Positions 12,901 through 26,021 of a stretch of 64,000 nucleotides of DNA are shown piece after piece (within the stretch, counting starts at the first letter, position 1; the number at the start of each line of letters is the position of its first letter). Origin of the DNA: Agelaius tricolor (taxonomy: Eukaryota; Chordata; Aves; Passeriformes; Icteridae). Below the pieces are notes generated by a model. It was not told the origin of the DNA and searched no databases. It was given only the letters and a program-made list of their open reading frames with translations. Both the position numbers and the translations under genes were made by a program. Where the stretch lies: positions 95,031,381 to 95,095,380 of the forward strand of contig JALJCS010000001.1 of NCBI GenBank assembly GCA_023055355.1, read 5' to 3'.

Positions 12901-13044
12901 ACTTTGCTGGGAAAATGACAAAATTCTCTCATTTTGTAAAACTTCCCATTGTCAAGTCATGTCTGGCTACCTCCCAGGAAACAGGGCCTCAGCACATGTA
13001 CAAGTTTCTCCAGAAGGCAAATGTTGTGAATAATAAATGCTTCC
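6945..13044. other. Long AT-rich stretch without an identifiable gene
   Basis: No complete gene, RNA gene or recognised transposon. A 16-base direct repeat (ATTATTTGCTTTAGAG) lies at 10365-10396. On the minus strand, open stretches at 9906-10115, 10800-10950 and 8260-8442 follow pyrimidine-rich AG sites and are discussed as weak exon candidates. The remainder looks intronic or intergenic. Confidence 0.5.
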
Positions 13045-13343
13045 CCTTCATCCTCCTTTCCTTATCTTTTACATCCCAGCTGATGTCATATGGTAAGGAA
13101 TAGCCCTTGGGACAGTTTTGGTCAGCTGGCCTGATTGTGTCCCCTCCCAGGGTCTTGCCCACCCACAGCCCCTTGATGGGGGCAAGCAAAGTTGGAGAAA
13201 GAGCCCTGATGCTGTGCCAGCACTGCTCAGCAGTAGCCCACACACTATTGGGTTATCAACACCTTTCCAGTTATCAATGCAAAGCTCAGCACAGGGAGGA
13301 CTGTGAAGAGAAAATGAACTCCAGCTCACCCAGACCCAATACA
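13045..13343 (+). mobile_element. Endogenous retrovirus LTR, 3' portion
   Basis: This GC-richer block matches, from memory of the family, the downstream part of a common avian ERV LTR: GATGTCATATGGTAAGGAATA, then CAGTTTTGGTCAGCTG.CCTG..TGTGTCCC, a C-rich middle, GCACTGCTCAGCAGTA, GGTTATCAACA, and an ending GAACTCCAGCTCACCCAGACCCAATACA. The order and spacing follow the family consensus. The terminal CA at 13342-13343 would be the LTR 3' end. The upstream half is missing or too diverged to see, and there is no internal retroviral sequence next to it. Open frames in this block are by-products of its base composition. Confidence 0.65.
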
Positions 13344-15861
13344 ATCATCTTCAAAGCTCTCCACTGGACCCTCCCCAGGAGCTCCATGTCTCTCCTGTAT
13401 TGAGGAGCATACTATGCTTGAAAAAATTGTAATACAAAGTTTTGATAATCACAGAATGCAAGATTGAAATATATTGTATGTATGTAAAGCATTCAAACAT
13501 GAAAAAAACAGGGTAGATTTTTTTTTTGTATTTCTTTGATTTTGCCATCTGAACAGCCCATTGTTTTATGGTAATACAGAAATTTATCTCCTAGGTTTGA
13601 TGAACAAGTCCAGTAACTGCATGAGATAACTCTAGCAGTCACCTGACATATAACCCAACAAACATGTATTTGCATTTGCAATTTATACAAGCAGAAATTT
13701 ATTTTTTGAGCACAAAAATATCTGAAAGCATGACTTGGATATTCTAAAAGTACAGTAAAATTGTATGGTAATTTTGAAGGATAATAGTAAATAGTCAAGC
13801 TATTGGGCAGCCATTTGAGAAAATATGTGCTAAATCATCTTTTCCATCGCAGCAGTGCAGCTTTTCAGTTCCTCCAACTCCTGCAATTAATCTGCCCCTC
13901 CTCCCCTTCCACTGGTGGGTTTCTGGATGCTGCAAGATATCATAATCCAGCATGTGAAATGTCTTTTATTTCTGAGTATGTCAAATAGTCATCCAAAAAA
14001 GCACAAGTATGTAAGTTTGCTTCAGTACCTTTGCTGCCATTTGGAATGAAGAGTGGCTGTGTATAATTGTTAGCAGTTATTTCAGATAATTCAATTTGTG
14101 AAAATGAATATAATTTTCTTTCAGGCTCGTGTTCTTTTTCATTGCTTCTCCTTCTTACAGGACTGTTCGTTTCTCTAAAGGCAGTTCATTTCTATAACTG
14201 AGAGACTTTACAAACTGTCACAGACATAATTTTAATTACTTTAACAACATAAAAACGAGATCAATACATCACAGTAGGCAGAAATGTTGTCTAACCTTTG
14301 AGCTTGTCTTGACAACAGTTAATGCCAGCATGCAGCCGGAGAAGGATCAAGCTTTAGTGCTTTTATTCGCTCTTAGCAAATGCTGAGAGAGTCTTAATGA
14401 GGGTGAATGATGTGTGTCCTCTGATGCAGAGGGTTAAATGCACACCACGATGCCTCACCTTCATAAGCAAAAACTTTTGATGGTTTCTTTACCTAATTAA
14501 TGGTGCTTTTTCCAAGAAAAGCCGAAGAATCCCAGTCATCAGCAAGAGCAGCACACCAGACCACAGACACCACCCTGCTGACAAGACATTTTAGGGGAGC
14601 TCATAACTCCTATACCTATTTCCATTTCTTAGTAGGAAAACAGTGTAATGAAATTCCTGTTTGCAGATGAATATTTGCTTAAGTATTACAAAAAACCCCA
14701 CACTCGAAGGCTCAGAATGATGTAAAGCTACAGGAGGTTTATTTTCTCCCTTTAACAAAATTAATATACTTTTCAGCTCCTGTTGCTCTATATGCCAATT
14801 TCCAGTCTTTTTCATTGCTCAAATAATTTTCCAAATCAAAACTAGGACACACATTATTACAGTGCTAAACATGTCAACATATTTATGCAAAATTTACATT
14901 TCTAAGGCAAAACAAAGCCTCATAATATCTAATTGTTTTGCAGAGCAAAAGATTCACTCTGAATCATTGCAACAACATACAATATTTCTGAAATACAAAT
15001 GAATTATTGTTGCAAGTTAGATTTTCTTAAAATTAATTACCAAAGTACTTAGAAAAAAGAAATATGGGCTCAGAAAGGATCCTTGCTAACTTGCAAGCCA
15101 TTATGTGGAAGCCCCAGAGGTATTCTGATGGGATGCTGTGCACACTCTCAACCACCTCCCAGATAAAGGAAAGGTCTGTATTTTCTTGTTGATATGTAAC
15201 TGAATCATTTGGTTGTGTAATTAGTCAGGGTTTATTTGAATGGCAGAAGTAGCCAAAAGTACTTATATTTCCTTGATACTTTGTTCTAGCTATTTGGTTT
15301 TCACCTCTAACCAATGACACAGTGTGACTGTGGTTCCAGGAGGGAAGAAAAGATAAAAAGAACTTGTCAGTCATTTTGTTAATAATAACCCTGAGCTTTT
15401 ATACACATTTTTCTACATAAAATTTACCACATTGTCTTTATGAGATGATGATTGCTTCCACTGCAGACATTTTTAGGTTTTTTGTGACATTACAGCAAGC
15501 TGTGCTCTGTCAGGCTCTTGTTTTCGCAGGGTCATCACCTGAAATCACTTCAGACAGAAATTATTCACTATCTGTTCAGTGATTCCAGGTTTTCAAATGT
15601 GTTTTACTGGTATCATTTCTCTAGTACACCGAGCAAGTCAAATATGAAAGTGTTTGTTTCTGCTTTTGTAATGCAGAAATGTCAGGTTTTACTCTTACTC
15701 AAAGCTTTATACAATTAACTTTATGTCCAAAGTTTTATTGACAATTAACAGACAGAAAACTGGTTACATATTTCTCAAAAGCTTTGATGGTTAAAGATGA
15801 AATATATCTTGCAGTCACATAAATCTCCATGTACTCAATTTTCACCAGTAATAATTATGTG
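13344..15861. other. Unique DNA with a possible conserved non-coding segment
   Basis: No gene recognised. About 14290-14470 is compositionally different from its AT-rich surroundings and carries no repeat signature. It could be a conserved non-coding element, but conservation cannot be judged from one sequence. Confidence 0.4.
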
Positions 15862-15940
15862 CACAATTACCTGTCACCTTCAACATCTGGCTGGAACAGG
15901 AGATGTTCCAGCCAGATGTTGAAGGTGACAGGTAATTGTG
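15862..15940. repeat. Perfect 37-bp inverted repeat with a 5-base loop
   Basis: The left arm 15862-15898 (starting CACAATTACCTGTCACC) and right arm 15904-15940 (ending GGTGACAGGTAATTGTG) are exact reverse complements over all 37 positions, separated by GGAGA. A transcript would fold into an uninterrupted hairpin. The sequence belongs to no repeat family I recognise. A recent fold-back duplication, a microRNA-like or hairpin-siRNA locus, or an assembly or library artefact are all possible. The absence of any mismatch argues for youth or artefact. Confidence 0.97.
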
Positions 15941-18900
15941 GAGGAAAGGAGAAAAACACTTTACTGGGTAATTGATGTCACCCTTGGTTTCCTGTTTAAC
16001 ACGACTTAGCTTTTCCTTAACTCAATAGGGTGGAGACTTGATGCTTCTGTTAAATAATGTAAAATCCACTCATGGACAAATTCTGGTTTGTTGATCCATC
16101 TTAAATCAGCATTTGCCTTCTTGTTAGACCACACAGAGTGCAGAATTTGGCAGCTTGAAAAACAAGACAGTGGAAAACAGTGTCTACATCAGTTATTAAG
16201 AAGCATATGCCCAGTGGCTTCAAGACAGACACTGGGACAGAAAAAAACTACTTTAAAAACATCCACTGGAATGAAAGTTATTTGTCTTCTGCTTTTCATC
16301 AACGTTTTTTCCTTTCAGGCAATTTTTTAAAAGATGCTGTAAGCTCAAGTGAACTACTGAAAAGTTCTAAACTGCCTTAAGTAGGAAGATTTATCAGGCT
16401 CATGATTGACAGATGGTAACAAGTCTCAAAAGGATTTATGAAGCATGAGAGCCTTTGGTCTCCAAGAGCTCCTTATATTATGTCTAACGTGTCAAGTGTA
16501 CAGACTGCAAGGCAGGAAAATCTTTGAAGATTTTAATAAAAAGAAAAAAAGGTCCTAAATTGGACCCCTGAATGAATGAGCCTGGACAGCACTGCAAAGC
16601 CATGGGGAAAGAAAGAGCACACAGAAAGAACTTTTGTGTTCACTGCTCCAATGTCCAACTTACGTTTTGCCTTTGCAGATGAATCTGCAGATGCGATGAA
16701 GGTACACTCTTAATTTTATCACAGGAAGGGAGCCACAGAGAGTGAAACTTAAAAGGGTGTGTTCCACTAATCTTGGATGTCTCCAGGCAGTAGATCCTTG
16801 AGGCTTCCCAGACCTGAAACAGGACATCTAAGTATCCTCTTCACAAAGTGAGGCAGCTCTTTAATTCAATGTCTCCCTTTACCTACCTGCTTTTATTCAT
16901 CTCATGTGTATGAAAGCTTCAGCTTTCTACTGATATCAAGCAGATATTGTCAAGCATTTTGTCTTTCTGAAGGGTACAATAATACTTATTTGTTGACTCA
17001 TGGAAACTATTTCCACCTTCACACTGAGGATATTATTAAATGCTGCTACTCCACAATTCATGCAGAAGGCTCTCTTAAAGTCAGTAATTCTGGTAGATAT
17101 CAAATACATTGTAGGTGGACATCTCACCTAACTTCAGTGCACGACAAATAATATTTTTATTTGAAAATATTATGAATGTGACATAGTACAACTTACCAGC
17201 AGTACAGTGCTCTGCAGTCTTCACTGAGTATGAAAGACAGATTTCTTTGGTCTTCTGTCAGCAATTGTAAATACAAAACATGAGAATGTGAATCATCTTT
17301 TCTCTCTCTTCTTCCACTCTTATCAAGGATATATCTTTAGGATTTTGATGCAGTCTCACACAGCAATTTCCTAGGGGCCACAAACAAGAGGTAGGAAGTG
17401 CTCATCAACTCTGCATCTGCAGCCAATGGATCCTACCCAACCTCCCAGTACAAAACCCATTAATTTTCAGCAAGGATTAAATTCCAAAATGTCTAAAGAA
17501 TTACAAAGAGGTGTTACCACTACTACATTTTCTGCAAGCATTCCACTGATTTCTGTCTTTTTCCTAGCTCTCTCTTGCCAAATAGCATAGAAACTCTTTG
17601 TCCATGAGTAAAGAAAATACATAAACTGAGAACAGGTGGGTTTTTTAAAATAAAAGAGCAAAATCCCTGCAGATTTAATTTTTTTTTCTCTGTGTCCTGG
17701 TATAAAAGCATAAATATACAGGCAGAAAAGCTTAATTATGTATGACTGTTTCAATCCCTTTAAAGGTCTTTGTTGCTTCCAAGGCAGTGATTTTTGTTAA
17801 AAGCTGGTGACTGAACTAGAAGCCAAAGGCCATGTAAACTGCTTATCTATTGATTAGTTAGTAGAAAATGCACAATTACAATGTGAATCGGTTTTGTAAG
17901 GAGGCACCTTGAGTTTAACAATAAATGTCAAGTGTAATTTGGGGCTAAAAACAAAGAATTGAATGGCTGCCTTTAGACACAATCTGACAGCTGAAACACA
18001 TTTTTCAAACCAGAGGGAGCCTAATAATAACTTATTCAGGCAAATGTGACATTATCCAGAGCAGAAATATGCTGGAAATGGTTCACTTTGCTTCTACATG
18101 CAAGTGTTTTCTGTATTTCACTGATAGTCACTGGCAAATAACTTCGCAAACCTCTCCTTTATTCATATTTCTGGGGTTTTTTCCTATTATTAAAATTATA
18201 TTCCATTCTTGATATTATGAAATCATTCTTACTTTGCAACTGAAGTATCCAGAATATTACAGTACTTCTTATTATGCAGATATTTACTGTGTAAAATTAC
18301 AGCAGCCAAAAATTAAGGCTTGGATGTGTATAATCTTTTTTCTTAGAAAGAGTTCATTTTTCTTATATATGTTTCCACTTTAATGGCTGATCAAAATAAT
18401 TATGTTGCTAATTAATTTCAGAGTGCATCTACTCTTTATCTCCTGCCACATGTTGTTTTTTCCCATGCCTTTCCATTCACCACTGTCAAAATGGACAAAT
18501 GTTTCCTCTCATTGATAAGTACTATGACAACATACGTGCTATCCCTGTGGTGCTTATATTCCACAAATCATGTTGGATCTGTACAACATGTCTTATCCAC
18601 TCTTGGAACTCTAAGTTAATAATGTCTGTAGCTTGGGGCTATGGGAATGGTTGTGACAGCTACAGGGCTAAGAAATACCACTTATAACTCAATAGAGCAC
18701 ATAATGTTATATGTTTTGACATGTCATTTTGCACCCTTCTGTTAAAATGAAACCATTGAAAACTTAGGTAATCAGCTTTTGCTCAACCTTGTGCAAACCT
18801 CAACCATACATGCCTTGATTTTGTGTCATTGGAAGCACTGCTTATGGCAGTTATTAAATGGAAATTATGGCTGTTTTATGCCTGCACTAGTTCAGGTTTC

Positions 18901-19209
18901 CATTGTGAGAAAGAAATGCCTTGGTTTCGTAAGATACTTTACAAATACAAAGCATCATTTCAGATACCTAGAAACCTCCTTGCCATTATTAGATGTTCCA
19001 GTACCTAATTTTTAATCTCAGTTCTGTTCAGTCTCAATGTATCTCCCTCCATTTTGAACTGAGGGAGAGCCAACTGAAAACTCCTATTTATCAGCTGGAC
19101 GCAAAGCAAGAGAACTTTCACTTCCATCGCAGAGATTCATGCCACAAGTTACTGTCTAGTCCTTTTCTGTTTTCCCTGGTGACCCTCCACTCCTCCCTCG
19201 CCCCCGCAG
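15941..19209. other. Unique AT-rich non-coding DNA
   Basis: No gene or repeat recognised. At 17880-18020 a stretch containing GAGGCACCTTGAGTTTAACA and AATGGCTGCCTTTAGACAC looks like conserved non-coding DNA in style only. Confidence 0.45.
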
Positions 19210-19370
19210 GTGCTGCTGGAACTGCCTGCTCTCCTACTGCAAGGCCCAGCCCTGCCTCTCCTGGAGGAGATGGTTAATAAGGTGGTGGGAAATAAAGAGG
19301 CTGTGATAGGGCCAGTGCAGGTCAAATGCAAAGTGGCAGTTTTCCAACATCTGCTTCAAAAGCAGTATTT
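19210..19370 (+). other. Candidate coding exon (unidentified protein)
   Basis: A strong pyrimidine tract ending CCTCGCCCCCGCAG (19196-19209) precedes an open stretch of 53 codons that begins VLLELPALLLQG, includes LPLLEEMVNKVVGNKEAVIG and ends FQHLLQKQY. A GTAAGC donor follows at 19371. The same frame reaches TAA at 19372-19374, so it could instead be a chance frame. Base composition is GC-richer than the surroundings. I do not recognise the peptide. What is seen is an open frame between credible splice sites; that it is an exon is inference. Confidence 0.25.
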
Positions 19371-20389
19371 GTAAGCCTCCTGCTGCATTGTTTTGCAGTT
19401 ACAAGGTTGAAGATGAGAAACTGGAACTATGGCCTCATCCTGCTCCATGACCAGGACTACAGAGGGCCTTACAGCATAAGGAATTTTTTCTCTTCTTGTG
19501 CTCAGGGGCCTGAAATTCCATCATCTTTGAACTTGGTTTGGAAGACATCAAGCGCCCCTAGTCCTACCAAGTCATTAAGAGCTGTGACCAGTGCCCTACC
19601 CCTCCTCAGATGGCCTAGTTAGTACAGATGGGCAAAATAAAAAGTTGGTTTTATGAGCAAGCATGTTAGGAAGAAGGATTCAGAGTTCAGCTGCTGTAAC
19701 TCCCCATCTCATGCCTCTTTCATTTGCATGGTAATACTTTCTTATTTTTTTCTGATCTCGAAGCTAAAGGCAGAGATTTCAGTAGCAGCAGTAGAAGAAA
19801 ATGATCTCCTGGAGGAGTCCAGCTACTGGATTTGTGCAGGCTCAAATCACAAATTGTTGTGCAAAGGCAATACAGCAGCAAAGATAGGTGTAATAAAAGA
19901 AATTTTCTAGGCTGATATTGATCACCACCATCATTCCTTCTTGCTTTTGTTTCTATTCAAATGAATTCTAGTAGTTTCAAGCATATAGACTTGATTTCTC
20001 TCTGGATTTATTATTTCTCCTTCCACTCAGATGATTTTATTATGCAATAACACTGCAATGAGAGCTAGGTGGGAAGTAATGATTCATTTAATTATTTGTC
20101 TGGCTTTGATATAATAGCTTTCTAGAATTTGCTTTGGAACACAACATTTTTCAAGAGTCTTAGCAATTATTTTAAGATTGTAATCCAGTGGGTGCTCAGA
20201 TGGGCTGGATAGTAAAAGATGAACAAAAGCTCGGAAATAATGAATAACCATTCCTATTGTTTAAACATGAAAAAAATAAGCAGCTCTTTCTGTCCTTCTA
20301 ACCCTATGGAAAAAAAATAAAGATCATTATTTATCTAAATTAAAAGAAAAAAAATTCCCAAACACCTCACTCAGTACATAAAATCTTAA
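19371..20389. other. Unique non-coding DNA
   Basis: No gene or repeat family recognised between the candidate exon and the CR1 tail. Confidence 0.5.
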
Positions 20390-20466
20390 AATCATAGAGT
20401 AATAGAATAATTTGAGTTAGAAGTGACCTTTAAAGGTTGTCTAGTCCAATCCCCCTGCAATGAGCA
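20390..20466 (-). mobile_element. CR1 LINE 3' tail fragment, minus strand
   Basis: The sequence ATCATAGAGTAATAGAATAATTTGAGTTAGAAGTGACCTTTAAAGG...CTAGTCCAATCCCCCTGC is the reverse complement of a CR1 3' UTR end (usual form AATCATAGAATGGTTTGGGTTGGAAGGGACCTTAAAG...CTAGTTCCAACCCCCCTGC). Only about 75 bp of the 3' end is present, and no coding part. Confidence 0.85.
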
Positions 20467-23400
20467 AAAAAGTAACAGGCTTTTCATGTCAGTGTTAGAG
20501 CTGATTTTACATAGGAAGTTTCCATTGCAGTCTTTGTGAAGCAGCACCAGAAAAGCATTGTGCCACTCCTGTGCAATTCTGACTAGAACTTTTAGCAGCC
20601 TCATGGTGAAGCTAGCAGAAAGGTGATAAAGCCCTCTGTGTTGAAACCATGAACAAAATCAAAAGCAGAATCCTTCTTACATGGATTTCTAGTCCTTCCA
20701 AAAAGAAGCACACAACCTCTTAAAGTACAAAATAACAGTGCTGCATCTTCATGGGGTCATCCTTGGTTGCTGTACTCACTGGGGTGTGAGAAACCCACTT
20801 CTGACCCAACTTCTGATTGCCCGCTTTGGCAAGGAGGCCCCAGTCCCACGGTGTGTCAGATGTGAACCTGTCAATATTCAGATGAATTGGCACAGAGTGC
20901 TGAGGCTCTTTCCAGAGACACTGTCATATGTGTGAGGTTTTTGCTGATAATTACCATGGCAGGAGAGCATCATGCTAAAAATGCCCTTGTTAAAACATTT
21001 CACTTTGTTCATGATACTTAACACTTTATTTGCTCTGGAACAGTGAGAATGCCCCTAGATCTCCTCCAAAGATCCCCACACTCTCTCTATTCAAGACAGA
21101 AAGCAGTCTGTATTGTGTTATGAAAATGCAATAAGCATTATTCAAAATTTAATTGATAAAAAAAGATCCATATGTGGGTTTAGATACAAAGAAAACTGTT
21201 TTTTCCCAATAAAATAGCATGAGTTATGGAAGCTGTAACAATTTTAAAGTAGATTAAGAATCAATAAACTTGAAAAATTATGTGCCAGACAATAGGTAAT
21301 AAAAAATGGTAATTTTGCTTGGGTATCTTTTTGACCAAGTACTAAAGTTTTAGAGAAAAGAGTTTGAAATAGCTTAACATAATTTTTAATTTAGAATAAG
21401 TCAGAATTATATTCATTACATTTTCTTCAGTACAAGAGATCATTATTTTAAAAAGAGTACAATTGTTTTTCATTATGCAAAGAGAATAAGCTTCAGCAAA
21501 TGGAAAAGCTCTTGTGTACCATGGGTAAAAGTCCTGTCAGAAATTTTTTATACAGGAACTATGCATATAATTGGTATTTGAAAGTAATAAAATAAGAAGG
21601 TGAAATTTTAAGAAGGTAAAATTATTCTGCTTTCGTCTGAAGAAAATAAGTTTGTATGGGAGAAACACATGCACTGTCTTTGAGGATAATCTACCATATT
21701 ATTCTAGGAGTCAATTCTGTCAAGACCTTGTTATTCACAGTGTAGTACTTTTGTGAACATGAACATTTTTTGCAGTTCCTGCTTGAAAATTAGGAACTTT
21801 TTTTAAATTCCCTAATTAGGAATTAGGGCTTTCAGTGCTTAAAGGACACTTGATGAAGCACTGGAAACAGAGGATCGTCTCCTTCCTGTTGTGAACAATT
21901 TGATGTTTGGCTACAACAGAGGCAGAGATCTCCACACTGATTCTTATTTTTCTTTATTTAGTTCTATCCCTTTTGTGTGTAAACATATTCTGCCATTTTT
22001 GTATCTATGGTGATACAAGTTTAAGTAAAAACAAGGTTTGGAAGTGGAAGTAATTTTTTTATGACACAAACTGGCATATTTTTAAAAGTAAGGGTCTTTC
22101 AGCCTCACAATCCCTTCTTAAGGTCTTCATCACATTACAGCTGTTGGTTGAGTATGTGGTTATCAGTAACTATAAAAACCCAAAATCCACAATACAGTCC
22201 TTTTTAAATTTTGTCACAGTTTACTAATAAAAAGTAAAATATAGAACTTGAATAAGCAGTATTAGCAATATATTGCTTTTTAATTAGTTCTTTTGACAAA
22301 GAATCATCCACTAAAACAATTTTTAAAATAAGAAAAAAAACGAAGGTGAAGCAACTAAATGTAAAACTTCAGAGTCCCTCTAGAGCATAAAGTGTGGTTT
22401 GAAGTAAGCTGGGCTTCTCCACAACTCTAAGAACACAAAGCAACTCGAAAATGAAGGCTGAAGTAGTTAGTTCTCTTTGCATGGTGATACATTTTTTTAA
22501 GATAAGGGTACCACTCAGATTTGTAAACCTTTTTAAAAATATTTTAAATCTAAATATTCAGTTTTATTTTTTAATCCTCCTATAAAAATATGTTAAAGAG
22601 AAACTTTTTTAATTAAAGAATTCAATTTAATTTTAAATTAAGTTAAATTAATAATTTAATTTTCTCCAGGAAAAAAATTAAAATAAATGCCTACACATTT
22701 CCATTAAAAAATAAATGTATACTTAACATTTTAACAATGATAAAGTGATTTCACAATGAAACAAATTAAAAATTTCTGTCTCAACCCATTCATTTAAATC
22801 ATTTTCAGCTATTAATATTTTCAATAAGTTCTATGGATCACACAAAGGCAGTAACAGTACTCAATGAGACATGTAGCTTTCACACGAATAAAAGCAATTA
22901 CATTGAAGAAAAACTGTTGTTGGTTTGCCTAAGCCAATTTATAAATTCTCCTTGAAATACTTTTAATATAAACACCCCCATTTCCCGATGGAGAGATCAC
23001 AGCCCATCACCATCATAGCTCATCACCACTACTCTGATGAGAGTAAAGGCCACTGAAAGCCTTGGCCAGTCTCAGGCCAGGAACTACATCGACCTCGCAC
23101 AGATTGGGATCATATATAACATGCAGCACAGCACCTCTCACTGCAGAACTGCACAGAGCATTGCACCCTGCGTGGCTGCCTCTTGAGACGTGCCCTAAAT
23201 CAGGCTTCCTTTCTCTGGGCAAGAATTAAACTGTTCTCGAGTTCTGAGAAGCAGCTCTGCAAAAAACACACCACTTCCACCCTGGATCTTAAACCAGAAT
23301 AACCCCACACTTAAATATATGCTTGAATGCCCTTATTTTAGAAGATATTCTAGCAAGCATTTAACTATGTGCTCGAGATGTGTACAGACAACTAAAAATT

Positions 23401-24863
23401 TCCGTATTTTCAGAGAATACCTGGAGCTGTAGTCAATAAGATCTAATCTGAAGAAGCTAAAGGTCCTTTTCATGGCTAGTGGGTAAAATGATATGATAAT
23501 GATATGATTTTGATATTGAGGACTACTGATCTTTCTCCATTAGACAGCAGGGTCTTCTCTCCTGTGATGCTCTGATTCAGGTGTGAAAGGTGATGATGAT
23601 GATGGAGGCAAACTGTTCCACCCATTAACGACCTTTCCTCAGTCACAGGAAGTGCTTTGTCAAGAAGGGTAGATAAGACACTTAGCTCTCAGATGGCTAA
23701 ACTAGGTGAAACTATTTTTTTTTTCCTAAAGTGTGGGAATACTGTGCTTTCTATTTTCAGGTTTATCTGTTAAACTATGAAAGCCAGAGTAGCCAATCAA
23801 AACTCAGAGATTATTCATTATAAACTGTAATTATGCAGCCATGGGGGAGTAAGTATACAAAAGACTTTAAAACACTAATTAACTCTCGGAAGTAAAAAAT
23901 GAAATGTGACTGAATGCGCATTATAATAAACGCAGGATAAATTATACTGCAGTGACATCTCAAACAAAAGACTCCTTTTTAAGTTAAAAAAAAAAGGTGA
24001 TTTCACATTTAAACTGAACTCTCACTTTTTGAATACTAGGTTTGCAAAGGGAAATTAATATAGAATATGTAAGCTACTGAAGTAAGTGAAATTTACAGAG
24101 GTTTTCTATTATTTTCTTCAGTTCAACACCCTCAAAATATCGTGAACCTTTCCTCTGATGTAAGCTTACTCACCTTTCACTATCAAGACACGAAATCTCT
24201 TTGGAGAATTTCAAGGTTTTCAGCTGCAGAAGAACAGATCACCCTTTTTCTTATTGTCTCATGTACCTACCTGATCTCCACCTCCAACTGCACCTGAATT
24301 TGACTGGTTTTTAATTTTTCCATTGAAATAAAAGGCATTGCTCTGAACTCCACCTCCAACACCATGAAAAATTTCCCTTTACAATACCTCTCCCATCATT
24401 CATCATCTTCTATTTTCCTATCTCCTGGTTATGGAGGTTTCAGTTTTTTACCATAGAATTCCTGCTTCAATCCATGTAGCTATGAACAGCATCCAGGGAA
24501 AGAAGCAAGATAAACTACAGCAATTTGGAAATGTTTCTGACTTGCATTGATCTTCAGCACAGATTTTTTTAAAATTCTTATGACTCACAGCAACATCTGA
24601 ATTCACTGTGAAAAGAAGTTTAATTTAACCTAAACCACCAAAATTCAAGCCCTAGGAACCACAAAGCAGGAGAAAAAATTAATATAATATAGTCTTCTGG
24701 ATCACATCATTTTCCTATAAAATAGATATGTTCACTTTCTGGAGTGGTGTCAATACAAAGTACTCATGAAACACTCAGATTGTATATGGCAAACCATAAA
24801 GGCACTGACAAAAATGATTTTTTTTTCTTTTATGAGTTTCATTAGCATAGAATAAATAATATA
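20467..24863. other. Unique DNA, very AT-rich in part
   Basis: No gene recognised. 22490-22760 is almost pure A/T with repeated TTAAATTAA-like motifs and could act as a matrix-attachment-type region. A GAT trinucleotide run lies at 23591-23604. Confidence 0.45.
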
Positions 24864-24896
24864 TCTGAATTTGCATTATCAATATGCAAATTCAGA
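24864..24896. repeat. 13-bp inverted repeat carrying two octamer motifs
   Basis: TCTGAATTTGCAT (24864-24876) and ATGCAAATTCAGA (24884-24896) are exact reverse complements around a 7-base loop. Each arm holds the POU-factor octamer ATGCAAAT, so two octamers face each other. A regulatory role is speculative. Confidence 0.7.
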
Positions 24897-24957
24897 CATA
24901 TAGAAATGTGTCTCCAGTCATAGTTTCAGCCTGTTTTATACTGTTTTATATGTTTGT

Positions 24958-25020
24958 GTATTTTTTTTGTATATATATGTATATGTATATACTTTGTAAT
25001 ACACATACACATACAGATAC
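24958..25020. repeat. TA/CA-rich microsatellite
   Basis: A T run is followed by (TA)n/(TATG)n and then ACACATACACATAC repeats, all imperfect. Confidence 0.8.
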
Positions 25021-26015
25021 ACTCTTAAGGTAAAACTTAAGGTAAAAAAGTAGGGGGTTTTGATCAAATACCTCATCACTATAATTTTTTGAGAGGAGCA
25101 TTACCTGCATGGAAATTCTGCAGATGGTCCCAGAAAGCATTAAAAATTCTGGTACTGCAGTATTTTACATGTTTTGGCGGGCAGAGGAGGTAAACCTATG
25201 CTCAAATGCTGGAATATTTTGGAGACAAAATAGTTTGTTAAAATTATTAGGCTTTTCTAACTGGAAGGAGGTTTGAGGGAAAGATAACTGCAGAAGATTG
25301 GTTTCACATATTTCTTATCAAAAAAAAAAAAGGCACCCAACTGGTATTTTTCCTATCAAAACCAATACTGCTTACTTTTCCATCTTTCAGACAGTTAAAG
25401 ATTAAGAAGCTGAGTTGCATGGCCCTGCTGGACATCCAGGACATTATATTGTCAAGAGATGTGAAGTCCACATTTTTTACCCTGCAGTGCTAATAAATAG
25501 GTTTTAAGCCATCCCTTGTGCATGACTGAACAGTGTGCCCCTGTACTAAGACCAGCTTGTTTTGAAGATAAAATTCCTTAGCTGAGGAACAATCAAGTTT
25601 CATTTTATAAAGACAAGGCAGATATTTAAAGAATTTATATAGGCAGATATTTAAAGCTTAGAGGCTTGGAGCTTTAAATTTTTTTCTGGCCAAGGTACTT
25701 AGGTTTGTAGACAGAAGAGTGATGAAGTAGATAACATACTAGAGGCATAATAAACTGCAATTAAATATCTCATCCTGCAATTTATTATATATTTATCACT
25801 TCGCCAATATTCACTGTATCTGTAGAGACAGAAGTAGTTGATCAGGCCAAAATCATAACAAGTTGTTAATCTGTGTTCAGGGATTATTTTAATGAACAGT
25901 CTTAAGATAAAACCACCAAAAATGAGGTTGAACCACAATGTAACAAAGATAGGCTAAAAAGAACAGATCCTGTTAGCACAGGAAAAGTTAATCTGGATAG
26001 CTGATATTCCTATTT
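25021..26015. other. Unique non-coding DNA
   Basis: No gene or repeat family recognised up to the target duplication of the solo LTR at 26016. Confidence 0.5.
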
Positions 26016-26021
26016 GTAGTT

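Noticed and set aside
13107..13403. 98-codon plus-strand frame
   Set aside because: It lies in the ERV LTR fragment and overlaps open frames in other frames and on the other strand.
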